From Hyphomicrobium zavarzinii ATCC 27496 (lineage in GTDB: Bacteria > Pseudomonadota > Alphaproteobacteria > Rhizobiales > Hyphomicrobiaceae): DNA of 64,000 nt. The stretch lies in assembly GCF_000383415.1 (NCBI RefSeq), contig NZ_KB911258.1, positions 206,267-270,266 on the forward strand, read 5' to 3'. The notes below the pieces were generated by a model. It was given only the letters and a program-made list of their open reading frames with translations. It was not told the DNA's origin and did not search any database. Shown here one piece after another: positions 16,438 to 25,113 of the stretch. Every line of letters starts with the position of its first letter. Within the stretch, counting starts at the first letter, position 1. The position numbers and the translations under genes are program-made.

Positions 16438-16624
16438 GCCAAACCTGCTCCTCGCTTCGGCGTACACTACGCGTTGCCCGCTCCTCCCTATCACGGCGAA
16501 GATGGGCTGCGCAGGGGCTCGCGTGGCGCGGCACACAGCCGCCGCCTGTGGTACATCACCCGCCGGGCCATGGAGAGTATGCCTCGCCCATCCTGTCTAG
16601 ACCCCAACTGCGAGCAGTGAGCTG

Positions 16625-17335
16625 ATGGAGATCATCCCGGTCATCGACGTGCGTGGCGGTCTCGCCGTTGCAGCCAGTCGCGGAGACCGCGCGAACTATC
16701 GCCCGCTCGTGACGCCGCTTGCCGGGAGCGCCGATCCGGTCGCGGTCGCGCTGGGGCTTTCGCGCCTGTTTCCGTTCCGGAAGCTCTATGTCGCCGATCT
16801 CGAAGGGATCGAAGCGCGCGGAGCTGATTACCGGATGCAGCAGCGGCTCGCCGCATCCTGGCCCGGCACCGAGCTCTGGATCGACGACGGGGGAGCAGGC
16901 ACGCAAGCCCCGCTCGGCGACAATGGCCCGCCAGCCGCCATCATCAAAAGTCACGTGCTCGGATCGGAGTCGCTCAGCTCGATCGATGACTACGAGCGCG
17001 CGCGAAAGGCAGCAGGTCCGGCGGCGCCGCTGTCGCTCGATTTCCGTGGCGATGACTTCATTGGCCCGCCCGGCCTGCTCGAAGATGCCGCGCTCTGGCC
17101 GGACCGCGTGATCGTCATGACGCTCGCCCGCGTGGGCAGCGGCGAGGGGCCGGATCTTCCGCGCCTCGATGCGGTCGTCTCGCGCGCGGCACATCGCGCG
17201 GTTTATGCGGCGGGCGGTGTGCGGAGCGTCGCTGATCTCGCGTCCCTGCGAGACATCGGCGTCGCGGGCGCGCTCGTAGCCACAGCGCTCCATGGCGGCG
17301 CGATCACGAGCCGCGACATCGAAGCGATCGCCTGA
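16625..17335 (+). CDS. HisA/HisF-like TIM-barrel protein of the H4MPT locus
   Basis: A 236-residue (beta/alpha)8-barrel protein. It begins MEIIPVIDVRGGLAVAASRG, close to HisA (IPAIDLIDGKVVRL type), and has LYVADLEGIEARG and a C-terminal YAAGGVRSVADLASLRDIGVAGALVATALHGG phosphate-binding strand-loop. It is clearly divergent from histidine biosynthetic HisA. Such proteins recur in H4MPT/methylofuran clusters of methylotrophs with no assigned reaction. The strong bidirectional terminator at 17353-17394 ends this transcript. Confidence 0.83.
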   Translation: MEIIPVIDVRGGLAVAASRGDRANYRPLVTPLAGSADPVAVALGLSRLFPFRKLYVADLEGIEARGADYRMQQRLAASWPGTELWIDDGGAGTQAPLGDNGPPAAIIKSHVLGSESLSSIDDYERARKAAGPAAPLSLDFRGDDFIGPPGLLEDAALWPDRVIVMTLARVGSGEGPDLPRLDAVVSRAAHRAVYAAGGVRSVADLASLRDIGVAGALVATALHGGAITSRDIEAIA

Positions 17336-17352
17336 ACCGCCGGTCAAAAAAA

Positions 17353-17394
17353 TTAGAGCCTGATTGCGAAGCTCAAATCGCAACCAGGCTCTAA
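17353..17394. terminator. Bidirectional Rho-independent terminator between the HisA-like gene and fae
   Basis: A 17-bp stem with a single A:C mismatch (17353-17369 pairs with 17378-17394) and an 8-nt loop. A run of seven A upstream (17346-17352) becomes a T run on the minus strand, so it is strongest for fae. It lies 18 nt after the HisA-like stop. Confidence 0.88.
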
Positions 17395-17484
17395 AGTTTC
17401 AGTCCACTTTGCGAGTGGATAGTGAAGGTCCACCCGTGTAGATCAGCCGTTCCAACGGCCAGAGAGTAGTCTTCCCAATCGCTG

Positions 17485-17523
17485 CAGCAGACCCCCCTTC
17501 AATGGAGGGGCATTATCCTGCTG
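17485..17523 (-). other. Possible RNA hairpin just downstream of fae
   Basis: On the minus strand, starting 16 nt after the fae stop, CAGCAG pairs with CTGCTG and an inner CCCCT/AGGGG stem forms, with bulges. There is no T run, so it is more likely an mRNA-stabilising 3' structure for this abundant transcript than a terminator. Confidence 0.35.
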
Positions 17524-17538
17524 TGGACGGTTTCCGCT

Positions 17539-18051
17539 TCAAGTCTTCGCACCGAACGGATGCGAGACCGAGTTGCGCTGAGCGGTAGCTTCAGCAGCGG
17601 TCGGCTTGCCAGCAACGGCGCGGGCGAGAGCCTCCTTGGTGGCGCGGTAGTTGTAGTCCTGGATCTTGGCGTCGTCGGCCGCTTCCCAGTGGATGAACAC
17701 GCCGACGAGGACATAGAGGTCGTCAGCTTCGTTGGCGGGGATCACGCCCTCGGCAACCGAGTCCTGAACGGCCTTGGCAACGCCGTACTGAGCCGGTCCG
17801 AACATCTGGACGGCCTGGCGGGCGTCCTTGATGGTGACCTTGTTGAACATGATCGTGTTCGGCTTGCAGGGCAGGTTCGGCGCGATCACGGCGAGGAGCG
17901 TGGTGAAGCCATCCTTGTTGTTGGAGAGCGCGTTCACGAACGCCGTCTCAGCAGCGCTGCCGCGCGGTCCGATGACGAGGTCGATGTGTGCGACTTCGTT
18001 GCCGTCGCCGACGAGCGACTCGCCGACCATAACGCGATTGATCTTGGCCAT
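17539..18051 (-). CDS. fae: Formaldehyde-activating enzyme Fae
   Basis: Condenses formaldehyde with H4MPT to methylene-H4MPT, the entry to the H4MPT oxidation route, in the cytoplasm. It is 170 residues, the standard length, starting [29 protein letters not shown]; the His in VAHIDL (about residue 22) is the proposed catalytic base. ATG 18051 has GAAGGAAGGG about 10-19 nt upstream; a frame extending to 18435 covers only leader sequence. The gene stands alone between two terminators and has its own promoter candidate with a leader of about 180 nt, in keeping with high independent expression. Confidence 0.97.
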   Translation of the reverse strand: MAKINRVMVGESLVGDGNEVAHIDLVIGPRGSAAETAFVNALSNNKDGFTTLLAVIAPNLPCKPNTIMFNKVTIKDARQAVQMFGPAQYGVAKAVQDSVAEGVIPANEADDLYVLVGVFIHWEAADDAKIQDYNYRATKEALARAVAGKPTAAEATAQRNSVSHPFGAKT

Positions 18052-18239
18052 TAGGGGGTTCCCTTCCTTCAATTGAACGAAAAACAACGCGCCCCGAGCG
18101 TCCATTCTGAGACGTTCGCTTGGAGCGTCCTGCCCAGGGTGCGAGGGCTGCAGTCCGAAGCTATCCCAGTTGCAGCGAACGGTGATGTGGGTCACCGGTC
18201 CGGTTGGCCAGATAGCGGCACGCTTCGCGAGCCGCCCCT

Positions 18240-18268
18240 TAATAGCCCTAGGATTGCGACTTCGACAA
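18240..18268 (-). promoter_or_regulatory. Candidate sigma-70-type promoter of fae
   Basis: On the minus strand, TTGTCG (18263-18268) and CTATTA (18240-18245) are separated by exactly 17 bp. It lies just downstream of the terminator of the upstream operon and about 190 nt before the fae start, predicting a long leader (about 18051-18232). That leader contains short inverted repeats (GCTGCA...TGCAGC at about 18147-18176). Confidence 0.45.
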
Positions 18269-18287
18269 GGGGCTAGAGTGCAATCGG

Positions 18288-18328
18288 AAAAAGCCCGCCT
18301 CGAAGGGGGACGAACAAGCCCCCGAGGC
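18288..18328 (-). terminator. Terminator of the mtdB-mch-citG-like operon
   Basis: On the minus strand GCCTCGGGGG pairs with CCCCC-TT-CGAGGC (18297-18328), followed after GGGC by five T (18288-18292 read in reverse). It lies about 70 nt after the CitG-like stop and separates that operon from fae. Confidence 0.75.
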
Positions 18329-18394
18329 GCTGACGCCCAGCAATACAAGGAAAGAAGAAAAGCGCCGCCGGCTTCTCCCGAAGGGAGACACAAC

Positions 18395-19264
18395 CTAAGG
18401 GGACATGGTTTCTCGGCCTGCGGCGATGAGCGCATCTGCGAAAAGCGTCGCGACGACGAAGTCCGCGGTCGTTCCGGGGTTTAGCCCGCGCGATTTGAGG
18501 CTGCTGTCGAGATCGAGCAGTGCCTGCCAGGTCTCCTGCCGCGGTGCGGGACGCCAGAGGGCTGCGCAGTCGGCCGCCTCCCTGCGCACGGCCTCTGCGG
18601 CATCGTCACCATATTTGCGCGCAATATGACTATCCGGGAACGACGCAAGCAGGCTCATGTGCAGTGCAGTAATGGCCATGCTTTCGCTTTCGGCACTGCG
18701 GCGGGCTGCATAAAGTTCGGGCAGCGCGTGGGAGAAGATGTCATCGAAGCGTGTGACGTAGGCCCGCGCGATCCGGTCCCGATCGGCGGCGAGGGCCATC
18801 GCGTCCTTGAGCGTCATGCTCGGAGGGCCGTTAACGTCGCCCGCATCCGCGCGGCCAAGTCCCGCAGGATTGGCGATGACGATCGCCTGAAACGCCTGAT
18901 CCGCGTCAGCCCGGTCGAGTCCATCGAGCACGCGGCCGAGACGGTCTCGAAGGTCGGAAGGCTCCTCTCGCCCGCCCGAAGCGACCGCGAGAGGCGCGCA
19001 GAGCAGCACGATCCCGAGATTGGTGTTGCACCCCGCCGCCGCGACGCTGGCGCCGACGGCACCTAGAATACGCGCGCCGACGCCGCGTGCGGGATCGCCG
19101 AGGAAGGGGGCCGCTGCCAGCGCGGCGCGCTCGAAATGCAGCGTCTCCATGCCATGCCCTGCCGCATGGATATGGACGTTGCCGGGCTTCAGCGCAGTGA
19201 GCTCGGCACGGCATGCCGAAAGAAAGGCGGCCTCGATCGTGTCGCGGGAGAGCGGGAACGCCAT
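18395..19264 (-). CDS. CitG-like (triphosphoribosyl-dephospho-CoA synthase family) protein of the H4MPT locus
   Basis: A 289-residue protein of the CitG/MdcB family. The family motif [15 protein letters not shown] lies at about residues 25-39 and is followed by [29 protein letters not shown] homologue is known as orf5 in methylotroph H4MPT clusters and is needed for the pathway, probably in adding a ribose-phosphate-type side chain; that role is inference. ATG 19264 overlaps the upstream ATP-grasp stop by one base, excluding the longer frame to 19480. Confidence 0.87.
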   Translation of the reverse strand: MAFPLSRDTIEAAFLSACRAELTALKPGNVHIHAAGHGMETLHFERAALAAAPFLGDPARGVGARILGAVGASVAAAGCNTNLGIVLLCAPLAVASGGREEPSDLRDRLGRVLDGLDRADADQAFQAIVIANPAGLGRADAGDVNGPPSMTLKDAMALAADRDRIARAYVTRFDDIFSHALPELYAARRSAESESMAITALHMSLLASFPDSHIARKYGDDAAEAVRREAADCAALWRPAPRQETWQALLDLDSSLKSRGLNPGTTADFVVATLFADALIAAGRETMSP

Positions 19265-20205
19265 CACGCCTTGGCCTTCGTCACCGCCGATAGAAAATCC
19301 GCCGCGATGGTGTCGGCGATATCGACCGATGTCACGCTCTGGAGGCCTTTCCAGGCCGGGTTCGAATTGATTTCGAGCACCATGAGGCGCCCGCCCTGGT
19401 CGCGGATCAGATCCACGCCGGCGTAGTCGGCGCCGATGGTCGAGACGGCACCGAGTGCGAGCTGGCGCATCTCGTCGCAAGGCTCGTGCGCCACCGGCTC
19501 AGCGCCTTGATGCACGTTCGTGATCCAGCTTTTGCCGCGCCGGACCATGGCCGAGAGAATGCGCCCCTGCGAGACGAACACGCGCCAATCCTCGAACTGA
19601 GTGGCTTCGGGCCGTCTCAGATAGTGCTGCATGTAATAGACGTCGCCCACGTCCTCCGGCGGCGGCAGCTCCTCGGGACCTTGCGCGCGGCGCACGCCGT
19701 TACCCTGGCTTCCGAACAAGGGCTTCACCACCAGCGGACGCGGATCCCGCATCGCGTGCGCGAGCGCGCGCGCTCGGGTCTCCACCACGCGCGTCGGCGG
19801 TGTGGCGAGGCCTGCCTTCTGGAACAGGAACGTCGCGGTCGATTTGTCGACGCAGCGCTCGATCGCACGGGCGTCGTTCCAGACGCGGATGCCGCTTTCG
19901 CGCAGCGCATGAAGAATGCCGAGCCGGAAGGTGATCTGCTCGAGCGTGCCGGTTGAAACCGAGCGGACGAAAGCGCCGTCCGGCAGCAGCCCGTCGAAGC
20001 CCGGAATCTCGATGCCGCTCGGGCAAGACGTATCGAAGGCGCAGGCGCTCAGCGTGGTGGTCACTACCTGCGCGCCGCGCGCCTCCATCGCGCGCTTGAG
20101 GCGGCGCGCGTGCCAGTCACCGGAGCCGTCCTCGACGAACAGCACGATGCGCGGCCCGCGAGGGGCCGCGTCGTCGAGGTCGGAAGCTGTGACGAGCTTG
20201 TTCAT
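19264..20205 (-). CDS. RimK-like ATP-grasp ligase of the H4MPT locus
   Basis: A 313-residue ATP-grasp protein similar to RimK and to MptN, the ligase that adds glutamate to H4MPT in archaea; methylotroph clusters carry a related orf17. Visible parts are RVWNDARAIERCVDKSTATFLF, the ATP-binding RPLVVKPLFGSQGNGVRR glycine-rich loop, and the metal-binding GVDLIRDQGGRLMVLEINSNPAWKGLQ near residue 280. It is followed by the CitG-like gene with a 1-nt overlap and lies 39 nt after mch. Glutamylation of the cofactor side chain is the likely job. Confidence 0.87.
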   Translation of the reverse strand: MNKLVTASDLDDAAPRGPRIVLFVEDGSGDWHARRLKRAMEARGAQVVTTTLSACAFDTSCPSGIEIPGFDGLLPDGAFVRSVSTGTLEQITFRLGILHALRESGIRVWNDARAIERCVDKSTATFLFQKAGLATPPTRVVETRARALAHAMRDPRPLVVKPLFGSQGNGVRRAQGPEELPPPEDVGDVYYMQHYLRRPEATQFEDWRVFVSQGRILSAMVRRGKSWITNVHQGAEPVAHEPCDEMRQLALGAVSTIGADYAGVDLIRDQGGRLMVLEINSNPAWKGLQSVTSVDIADTIAADFLSAVTKAKA

Positions 20206-20244
20206 GAGCCTTTCCCGCTCCCTTGGCCGGGAGAGGGCCGAAGT

Positions 20245-21213
20245 TTAGCGGAAGCTCGCGTCGACGATGTCGGGCGCGAGCTTGCCGGCGTGGAAGGAGG
20301 AGCCCGTGTCGAGGTTCGACACGGTGACGACCGCGGGGCTGAACAGCGAGGCGTCGATCTTGTAGAAGTCGCCGTTGACGCTGGCGAAGATCTCCGCGAA
20401 CGGCTTGCCGTAGATGGAGCAGGTGTTGGAGGGCAGCGCATCTGCGAGCTTCTTGGCGGCTTCGTCGGTGCCGCGCACGAAGAGATGGATGCGCCCGCCG
20501 TAGATGATGGCGTCGTTGGTGCGGCCCATCGCCTTGACGAAATCCGGGATCGGCGGCGCGATCGGCGCCACGCCGTAGCCGTCGACGATGTTGCCGAGAT
20601 CGAAATGGAGCGCGTGCGCCTTGTGAAGCGCCACCTCGAGCACGCGCGCGGCGATCTGCACCGTGCCCGCGAGGCTGCCCGTCGGCGCGTAGAGAACCGT
20701 GAGATCGCTGGTCTTGATGCCGCAAGCCTCTGCAACCTTGGTGGCGACGCCCGGCGGCGGCGCCTTGTCGCCCTCGATCACGAGCGCGCCCTTGTTGTGA
20801 TGATCGATGTAGCCGAGCTCCTTGTAGAGCTCCTCGACGCGCGAGAGTGCGCGCGCCGGACCCGAGCCGAGCGCGAAGAAGCCGCTGTCGTCCGTGATGG
20901 TCCAGCCTGCGTACTGGCTGCCGAGGCACGCGACGACGGGGTTGGACGAGTGCACGACGACGCCGAGCGGCCAGCGCTCGAGACCCGAGGACGAGGTGAG
21001 CGTCACCGTTCCGAGGCCGCCCATGCAGATCTCTCCGAGCCGCCGGCCCGCTTCGAGGCCGCCCGGAACGTTTGAGCCCAGGTCGATGCACCGCTCACCC
21101 GCCGCGCCGGTGGTGACGGACACGCGCAAGGCCTGGGCGTTCGCGGCCAGATCGTCGACCAGAATGCCCGCCCGTGCGTTGACGCTCGGCGCGAAGCCCT
21201 GAGTGCTGCTCAT
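20245..21213 (-). CDS. mch: Methenyl-H4MPT cyclohydrolase Mch
   Basis: Converts methenyl-H4MPT to formyl-H4MPT in the cytoplasm. The 322-residue length is standard. Recognisable stretches are [38 protein letters not shown] and [28 protein letters not shown]. The ATG overlaps the stop of the upstream ATP-grasp gene (ATGA), so the two are coupled. Confidence 0.97.
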   Translation of the reverse strand: MSSTQGFAPSVNARAGILVDDLAANAQALRVSVTTGAAGERCIDLGSNVPGGLEAGRRLGEICMGGLGTVTLTSSSGLERWPLGVVVHSSNPVVACLGSQYAGWTITDDSGFFALGSGPARALSRVEELYKELGYIDHHNKGALVIEGDKAPPPGVATKVAEACGIKTSDLTVLYAPTGSLAGTVQIAARVLEVALHKAHALHFDLGNIVDGYGVAPIAPPIPDFVKAMGRTNDAIIYGGRIHLFVRGTDEAAKKLADALPSNTCSIYGKPFAEIFASVNGDFYKIDASLFSPAVVTVSNLDTGSSFHAGKLAPDIVDASFR

Positions 21214-22361
21214 TGTTGAGCTCCCTTTTTGTTTGAATGGTCATACAGCAAAGTTTCGAGGGCGCCCAAGCGTTGAACGCACGCGGCCTGCACCTCGTCA
21301 ACCGAAAGTCCTTCGGCGATCACCGTCGCAAGCGGCTGGCCCGCGCCGATCACGCTGCCGGGGCGTGGCCGGTCAGAGGCCCAGTCCGGCCAGTCGATGG
21401 AGGAAACGGAGAGAGGGCCCTTGTCCGCATAGAGAAAGGCGGCGGCGCGCGCGACGGGCGGATGCCAGCCGGAGGCGAGAAGAGCCGCGGGATCGCCGCC
21501 GCCGCAGGCTTCCACATGAGCCTTGAAAAGCGTGCCCGCAGCGTCGTCGAACACGTCGAGTGTCGCGCCGGGGCGCGGATTGACCTCGAGCAGGAACGGC
21601 TCGCCGTCGCGTACGAGATAGTCGAACGAGACGATACCGCGAAGCGAGAGCGCTTCGGAGACCGCAAGAGACATTTCGATGAGGCGCGCTTCGAGATCTT
21701 CCTCGAGCGGGAGCGAGCCGGTGGCCCCGCCGTAGCGGAACGGACGGCGTGGAAGCGGGCTGGTCCACTGGCGGCTAGCCGCGAATGCGGCGCTTTTCTC
21801 GGAGACGAGCCCCATGAGCGAGATCTCCTCGCCTGCGATGCGGCGCTGGAAATAGCGGCGCGCGTCGCGACGGGGCTCGGAGGGACAGATGTGGATGTGA
21901 AGGCCGCCGCTGCCGCCAATCCGCTTCATCAGCCAGCCGTCGGTGTCGGACGGAGCATCGAGCCGCGTCTCGGGATGGGGAACGCCGAGCTCGTCGAGAA
22001 TTCTGAAGAAGTGCGCAGGATCTTTCGTGCGCTGGATGGTCTCGGCATCGTTGCCGATGAGAGGAAATCGTGCTGCGATTTTAGAGACGAGGCGCGGATT
22101 GCATTCGAAGCCCGAGCCGAGCACGAGCCCGATCGGCGGGGATGAGGCCTCCGCCACGAGGCTTTCGAGGGCTGCGATCAGGGGGCGCGCCGTGAAGCCG
22201 ACCTGGACGCGGGCAGGAAGGCAGCGCGAGGCGGCAGCGAGAGCCACCGTATCCTCGTCGCCGAAGCAGTCGACGACCAATGGCTCGTAGCCAGCCCTCC
22301 GCGCGGACGCCGCAAGCGCCCGCGCGGAAAAGGCGGCAATGAGGACGGTCTCGCCGGTCAA
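21210..22361 (-). CDS. ATP-grasp ligase, orf7/MfnD-like, of the H4MPT/methylofuran locus
   Basis: A 383-residue ATP-grasp protein. It begins [30 protein letters not shown], has [16 protein letters not shown] (ATP-binding loop) and [26 protein letters not shown] (metal-binding core). It lies between mtdB (4-nt overlap) and mch (4-nt overlap). By position it matches orf7 of methylotroph clusters. MfnD of methanogens, which ligates glutamate to tyramine in methanofuran, belongs to the same superfamily, so a methylofuran role is plausible; the substrate cannot be read from sequence. Confidence 0.82.
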   Translation of the reverse strand: MTGETVLIAAFSARALAASARRAGYEPLVVDCFGDEDTVALAAASRCLPARVQVGFTARPLIAALESLVAEASSPPIGLVLGSGFECNPRLVSKIAARFPLIGNDAETIQRTKDPAHFFRILDELGVPHPETRLDAPSDTDGWLMKRIGGSGGLHIHICPSEPRRDARRYFQRRIAGEEISLMGLVSEKSAAFAASRQWTSPLPRRPFRYGGATGSLPLEEDLEARLIEMSLAVSEALSLRGIVSFDYLVRDGEPFLLEVNPRPGATLDVFDDAAGTLFKAHVEACGGGDPAALLASGWHPPVARAAAFLYADKGPLSVSSIDWPDWASDRPRPGSVIGAGQPLATVIAEGLSVDEVQAACVQRLGALETLLYDHSNKKGAQQ

Positions 22362-23257
22362 GCCACGAGCTGGCGGGCCAGCGCGAAGGCGTGACGGAAG
22401 TCGAGAGAAAGGGCCTCCTGCGAGTTGATCATCTGCTTGAAGAGGCCGGACTCCGTCTTGTATTTGATGTCGCCGATCGCGAGCGGGCCGACGCCGAGGG
22501 CATTGCAGCCCGGAAGCGGGGCGCCGTCCATGAACAGCTCCATGCCTTCTACGCCTGCGGGCGGCACGGCGTTGACGTCGGCGACGACGAGCAGCTTGTC
22601 GGCGTAGGCCTTCTGCTCCTTCGAGATCACCTGCACGCCGGCGGCTGCGGCCGCGAAGATGACCTCGGCGTTGGAGATGATCTCGCGCTTCTGATCTTCC
22701 GTTTCACCGGACACCGCCTCGAGGTCGACGCCGAAGCGCTCCTTCGAGACTTGCGCCGACTTGATGACGCGATCGACGCCGCGGTGAGCGACGAGCTTAA
22801 CCTCTGCGCCTTCGAGCGCGACGATGATCGAGGAGGCGAAGCCGACGACGCCGGTAGCGCCGAACACGGCGACCTTGGTGCCCTTCCAGCCGCGGCCGAA
22901 CTTGAGCTTCAGCACGCGCTCGACGCAAGCCACCATCGCGGCCGCCGTCGTGAACGACCCGGCGGGATCGGCTAGCACGGAAAGCTGGAACGGGGGAACC
23001 AGCGCCTTGCGCGCGGCTTCGAGGAAGTCGAGAGCGAGGATCGCATCCTTGCCGCCGACGAAGAAGCCGGTGCGGACGCCGTAATCCGGCGGACGCGAGA
23101 AGATCGCGTCCTGAACGAGACCCGTGACCTCTTCCTGGGTCACGTTGATGTAGGGAACGATCACCTTGTAACCGGCGTCGGCCGCCATGTTCACGTCGAA
23201 CGGGCTCATGTGCTTCTGCGGCGAGAGCATGTGCAGAATCGGCGTGGCTTCACTCAT
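22358..23257 (-). CDS. mtdB: NAD(P)-dependent methylene-H4MPT dehydrogenase MtdB
   Basis: Oxidises methylene-H4MPT to methenyl-H4MPT. It is 299 residues with a dinucleotide loop, VAVFGATGVVGFASS (about residues 127-141), and the N-terminal HMLSPQKHMSPFDVNMAADAGY typical of the MtdA/MtdB family; the GYKVIVPYINVTQEEV stretch and lack of the MtdA pattern favour MtdB. GGGAGACG precedes the ATG. It heads the mch operon and lies 63 nt after the mptG gene. Confidence 0.94.
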   Translation of the reverse strand: MSEATPILHMLSPQKHMSPFDVNMAADAGYKVIVPYINVTQEEVTGLVQDAIFSRPPDYGVRTGFFVGGKDAILALDFLEAARKALVPPFQLSVLADPAGSFTTAAAMVACVERVLKLKFGRGWKGTKVAVFGATGVVGFASSIIVALEGAEVKLVAHRGVDRVIKSAQVSKERFGVDLEAVSGETEDQKREIISNAEVIFAAAAAGVQVISKEQKAYADKLLVVADVNAVPPAGVEGMELFMDGAPLPGCNALGVGPLAIGDIKYKTESGLFKQMINSQEALSLDFRHAFALARQLVA

Positions 23258-23320
23258 AAAATCGTCTCCCGTTCACAAAAGGCTTGGCCGCTCATTGTCT
23301 TGAGTGTCGGCGTGCTCGTC

Positions 23321-24289
23321 TCAATCGGCCGCGATCGTCGCTCCGGCATTGCGCCCTCGCACCACCGCGATTTCAAGGCCCATCGCTTTAGCGTCTTCGA
23401 CTAAAGAATGATAGAGGCGGTCTGCCACATCCGGAGAGGGTACGAACCCGAATCCGGTCGGCCCCCACGAGGTCTGGCCGATACCTGTTGCACCGAGCTC
23501 TGACGCCTTTTTGAGCAGCGCTCCGACAGGAGGCGAGGTCCAGGGGCTGCCCCCCTGTGCCGCCGCAAAATGGCCGCCCACGATCCGCTGAATCTCGGTT
23601 AACGCCGCGCCGAACGCGCCGATGTCGGCTTCCTTCAGGCCCGGGGCAAGCTGCATGAGAACGAGCCGGCAAAGCCGGTCCGCAAGCTCGGCAGGGAACG
23701 GAGGCAAGGCCGCGAAGGCTTTGGTCTCGCGGTCTCCATGTGCCCCTTGCGCCTTGGGGTCGAGCACCAGCAGCACCCGCCAGTCCTCGGGAAAAGGGCT
23801 CTGGATCAGCACCGGCGGCGGCTGGTCGATGGCGCCGCGTCCCCCATCCACGATGAAGCCGCCGGCCTCGAAGGCCGCCATGCCGATGGCCGAGCGCGCG
23901 CCGCGTCCGGCGAGGTCACCGATCTGCTGCGGCGAGAGCGAAAGCCCTTCGAGCCGCATGAGCGCAAGGCCGATGGCAAGCGCGAGTTGCGTGCCCGAGC
24001 CGAGCCCCGCATGGGCGGGAATCGCACGGGCGACTTCCACGCGGTAGGCCCCTTTGAGCTTCAAGGCCTCCGAACAGCGGGCGAGCACCGTGAGGACACG
24101 CTCGCGCTCCGGGCCCGAGGCCGACATGGTCTCGGCCCGCTCCACGCGGATGTCCGTGCTGGGTGCGTCGAGGGCAAGCCCGATCGAGCCGTAGCGGCGC
24201 CCCAGCCCCCCGTTCAGATCTAGAAACCCCAGATGAAGCCGAGCGGGTGCCGAGACGCTGCAGCCTCTGACCGGGTGTGTGTCGTGCAT
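23321..24289 (-). CDS. mptG: Beta-ribofuranosylaminobenzene 5'-phosphate synthase (RFAP synthase)
   Basis: Catalyses the first committed step of methanopterin synthesis, joining 4-hydroxybenzoate or aminobenzoate to phosphoribosyl diphosphate. It is a 322-residue GHMP-kinase-superfamily member. The start is VSAPARLHLGFLDLNGGLGRRYGSIGLALD, the GHMP loop is IPAHAGLGSGTQLALAIGLAL (about residues 96-115), and GIGQTSWGPTGFGFV forms the third motif. It corresponds to orf4 of methylotroph clusters. It is the first minus-strand gene of the run and is divergent from the carbinolamine dehydratase gene. Confidence 0.93.
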   Translation of the reverse strand: MHDTHPVRGCSVSAPARLHLGFLDLNGGLGRRYGSIGLALDAPSTDIRVERAETMSASGPERERVLTVLARCSEALKLKGAYRVEVARAIPAHAGLGSGTQLALAIGLALMRLEGLSLSPQQIGDLAGRGARSAIGMAAFEAGGFIVDGGRGAIDQPPPVLIQSPFPEDWRVLLVLDPKAQGAHGDRETKAFAALPPFPAELADRLCRLVLMQLAPGLKEADIGAFGAALTEIQRIVGGHFAAAQGGSPWTSPPVGALLKKASELGATGIGQTSWGPTGFGFVPSPDVADRLYHSLVEDAKAMGLEIAVVRGRNAGATIAAD

Positions 24290-24470
24290 CTGAGAGCGCT
24301 TCCTTGGTGGGGGACGTTCGCCGCCGGATCTCGCCTCTGCGAGGGTTGGAGCCTGGTCTCAGCGAGGCGCGCGGCATCGCGCATCGAGAGCATGAGTAAA
24401 TCTCAAAATTAAGAACGAGGGAGCCCGATTGCGCCCGAGGGCAGGATTCCCTTGAGGGCAGACGTGCTCT

Positions 24471-24516
24471 AGAGCATTTTGCCGCGAAGTGGAAACCGGT
24501 TCGTCGCGGAAAATGC
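24471..24516. repeat. Rhizobiales-type palindromic intergenic repeat
   Basis: In the 314-nt gap between mptG and the dehydratase gene lies AGAGCATTTT, then GAAGTGGAAACCGGTTCG, then TCGCGGAAAATGC. The outer arms (GCATTTTGCCGCGA and TCGCGGAAAATGC) are imperfect inverted copies. This arrangement of GCATTTT, GAAGTGG-ACCGGTTCG and AAAATGC is widespread in Rhizobiales genomes. The rest of the gap holds the divergent promoters; no ORF is seen. Confidence 0.7.
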
Positions 24517-24603
24517 GGCAAGCGGTATCCAAAGCCAAGGCGCCCGAGCAGGCCCGCGCGCAGGGCAGGCGCAATAGTCCACGAAAGGCGAGGAGAGAGC
24601 AAT

Positions 24604-24978
24604 ATGAGCAGCCCCCGGGACAAGGCACTTTCTGATGGCGAGGTCACGAAGTGGCTGGCCGAGAATCTACCGGAATGGCGCCTCGAGGACGGATGGATCC
24701 GCCGCACATACAAGACGTCGAGCTGGAAGGGCACGTTGATGGTCATCAACACCGTCGGCCACCTCGCCGAGGCGGCCTGGCACCATCCCGACATCACCGC
24801 TTCTTACGCCTGGGTCGAGGTCCGGCTGGTGACGCATTCCGCCAAGGGCATCACCGAGAAAGACCTGGCCCTCGCCAAGAAGATCGAGGAGGTCGTCCAT
24901 TGGCAGCCGGGCAAGGAGGGCGTTCTCGAAGGCACGCCGGCCGGCGACATGCGCTTCTCTTACATCAAGTATGACTGA
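24604..24978 (+). CDS. phhB: Pterin-4a-carbinolamine dehydratase (PCD/DCoH) family protein
   Basis: A 124-residue protein with the family core HLAEAAWHHPDITASYAWVEVRL and LVTHSAKGITEKDLALAKKIE, including the paired His of HHPD. Normal PCDs recycle the pterin cofactor of aromatic amino acid hydroxylases, but no hydroxylase gene is near. DCoH-like proteins recur beside H4MPT genes in methylotrophs, suggesting a step in pterin handling for H4MPT. GAGAGAGC precedes the ATG. The gene symbol reflects family, not proven role. Confidence 0.85.
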   Translation: MSSPRDKALSDGEVTKWLAENLPEWRLEDGWIRRTYKTSSWKGTLMVINTVGHLAEAAWHHPDITASYAWVEVRLVTHSAKGITEKDLALAKKIEEVVHWQPGKEGVLEGTPAGDMRFSYIKYD

Positions 24979-24994
24979 TCGCGTGATGCGGCTG

Positions 24995-25024
24995 GCGTAT
25001 CCCGGCATTGGCCGGGATGACGCC
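24995..25024. repeat. CCCGGC/GCCGGG palindromic repeat, copy 1
   Basis: ATCCCGGC-ATTG-GCCGGGATGACGCC is an imperfect palindrome just after the dehydratase stop. The same unit in the other orientation occurs at 34051-34083 (GTCATCCCGGCGGAGGCCGGGATCCAGG). It is a dispersed intergenic repeat of the REP/BIME kind. Confidence 0.6.
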
Positions 25025-25113
25025 TCTGGGATTCGGACCGGCAGCCCGGCCTCTTCGTCGCGCGGGCGACGGCCTGTGTCCAGACGCGCCGGCAAGCAGT
25101 GTCCTGCCCGCCC

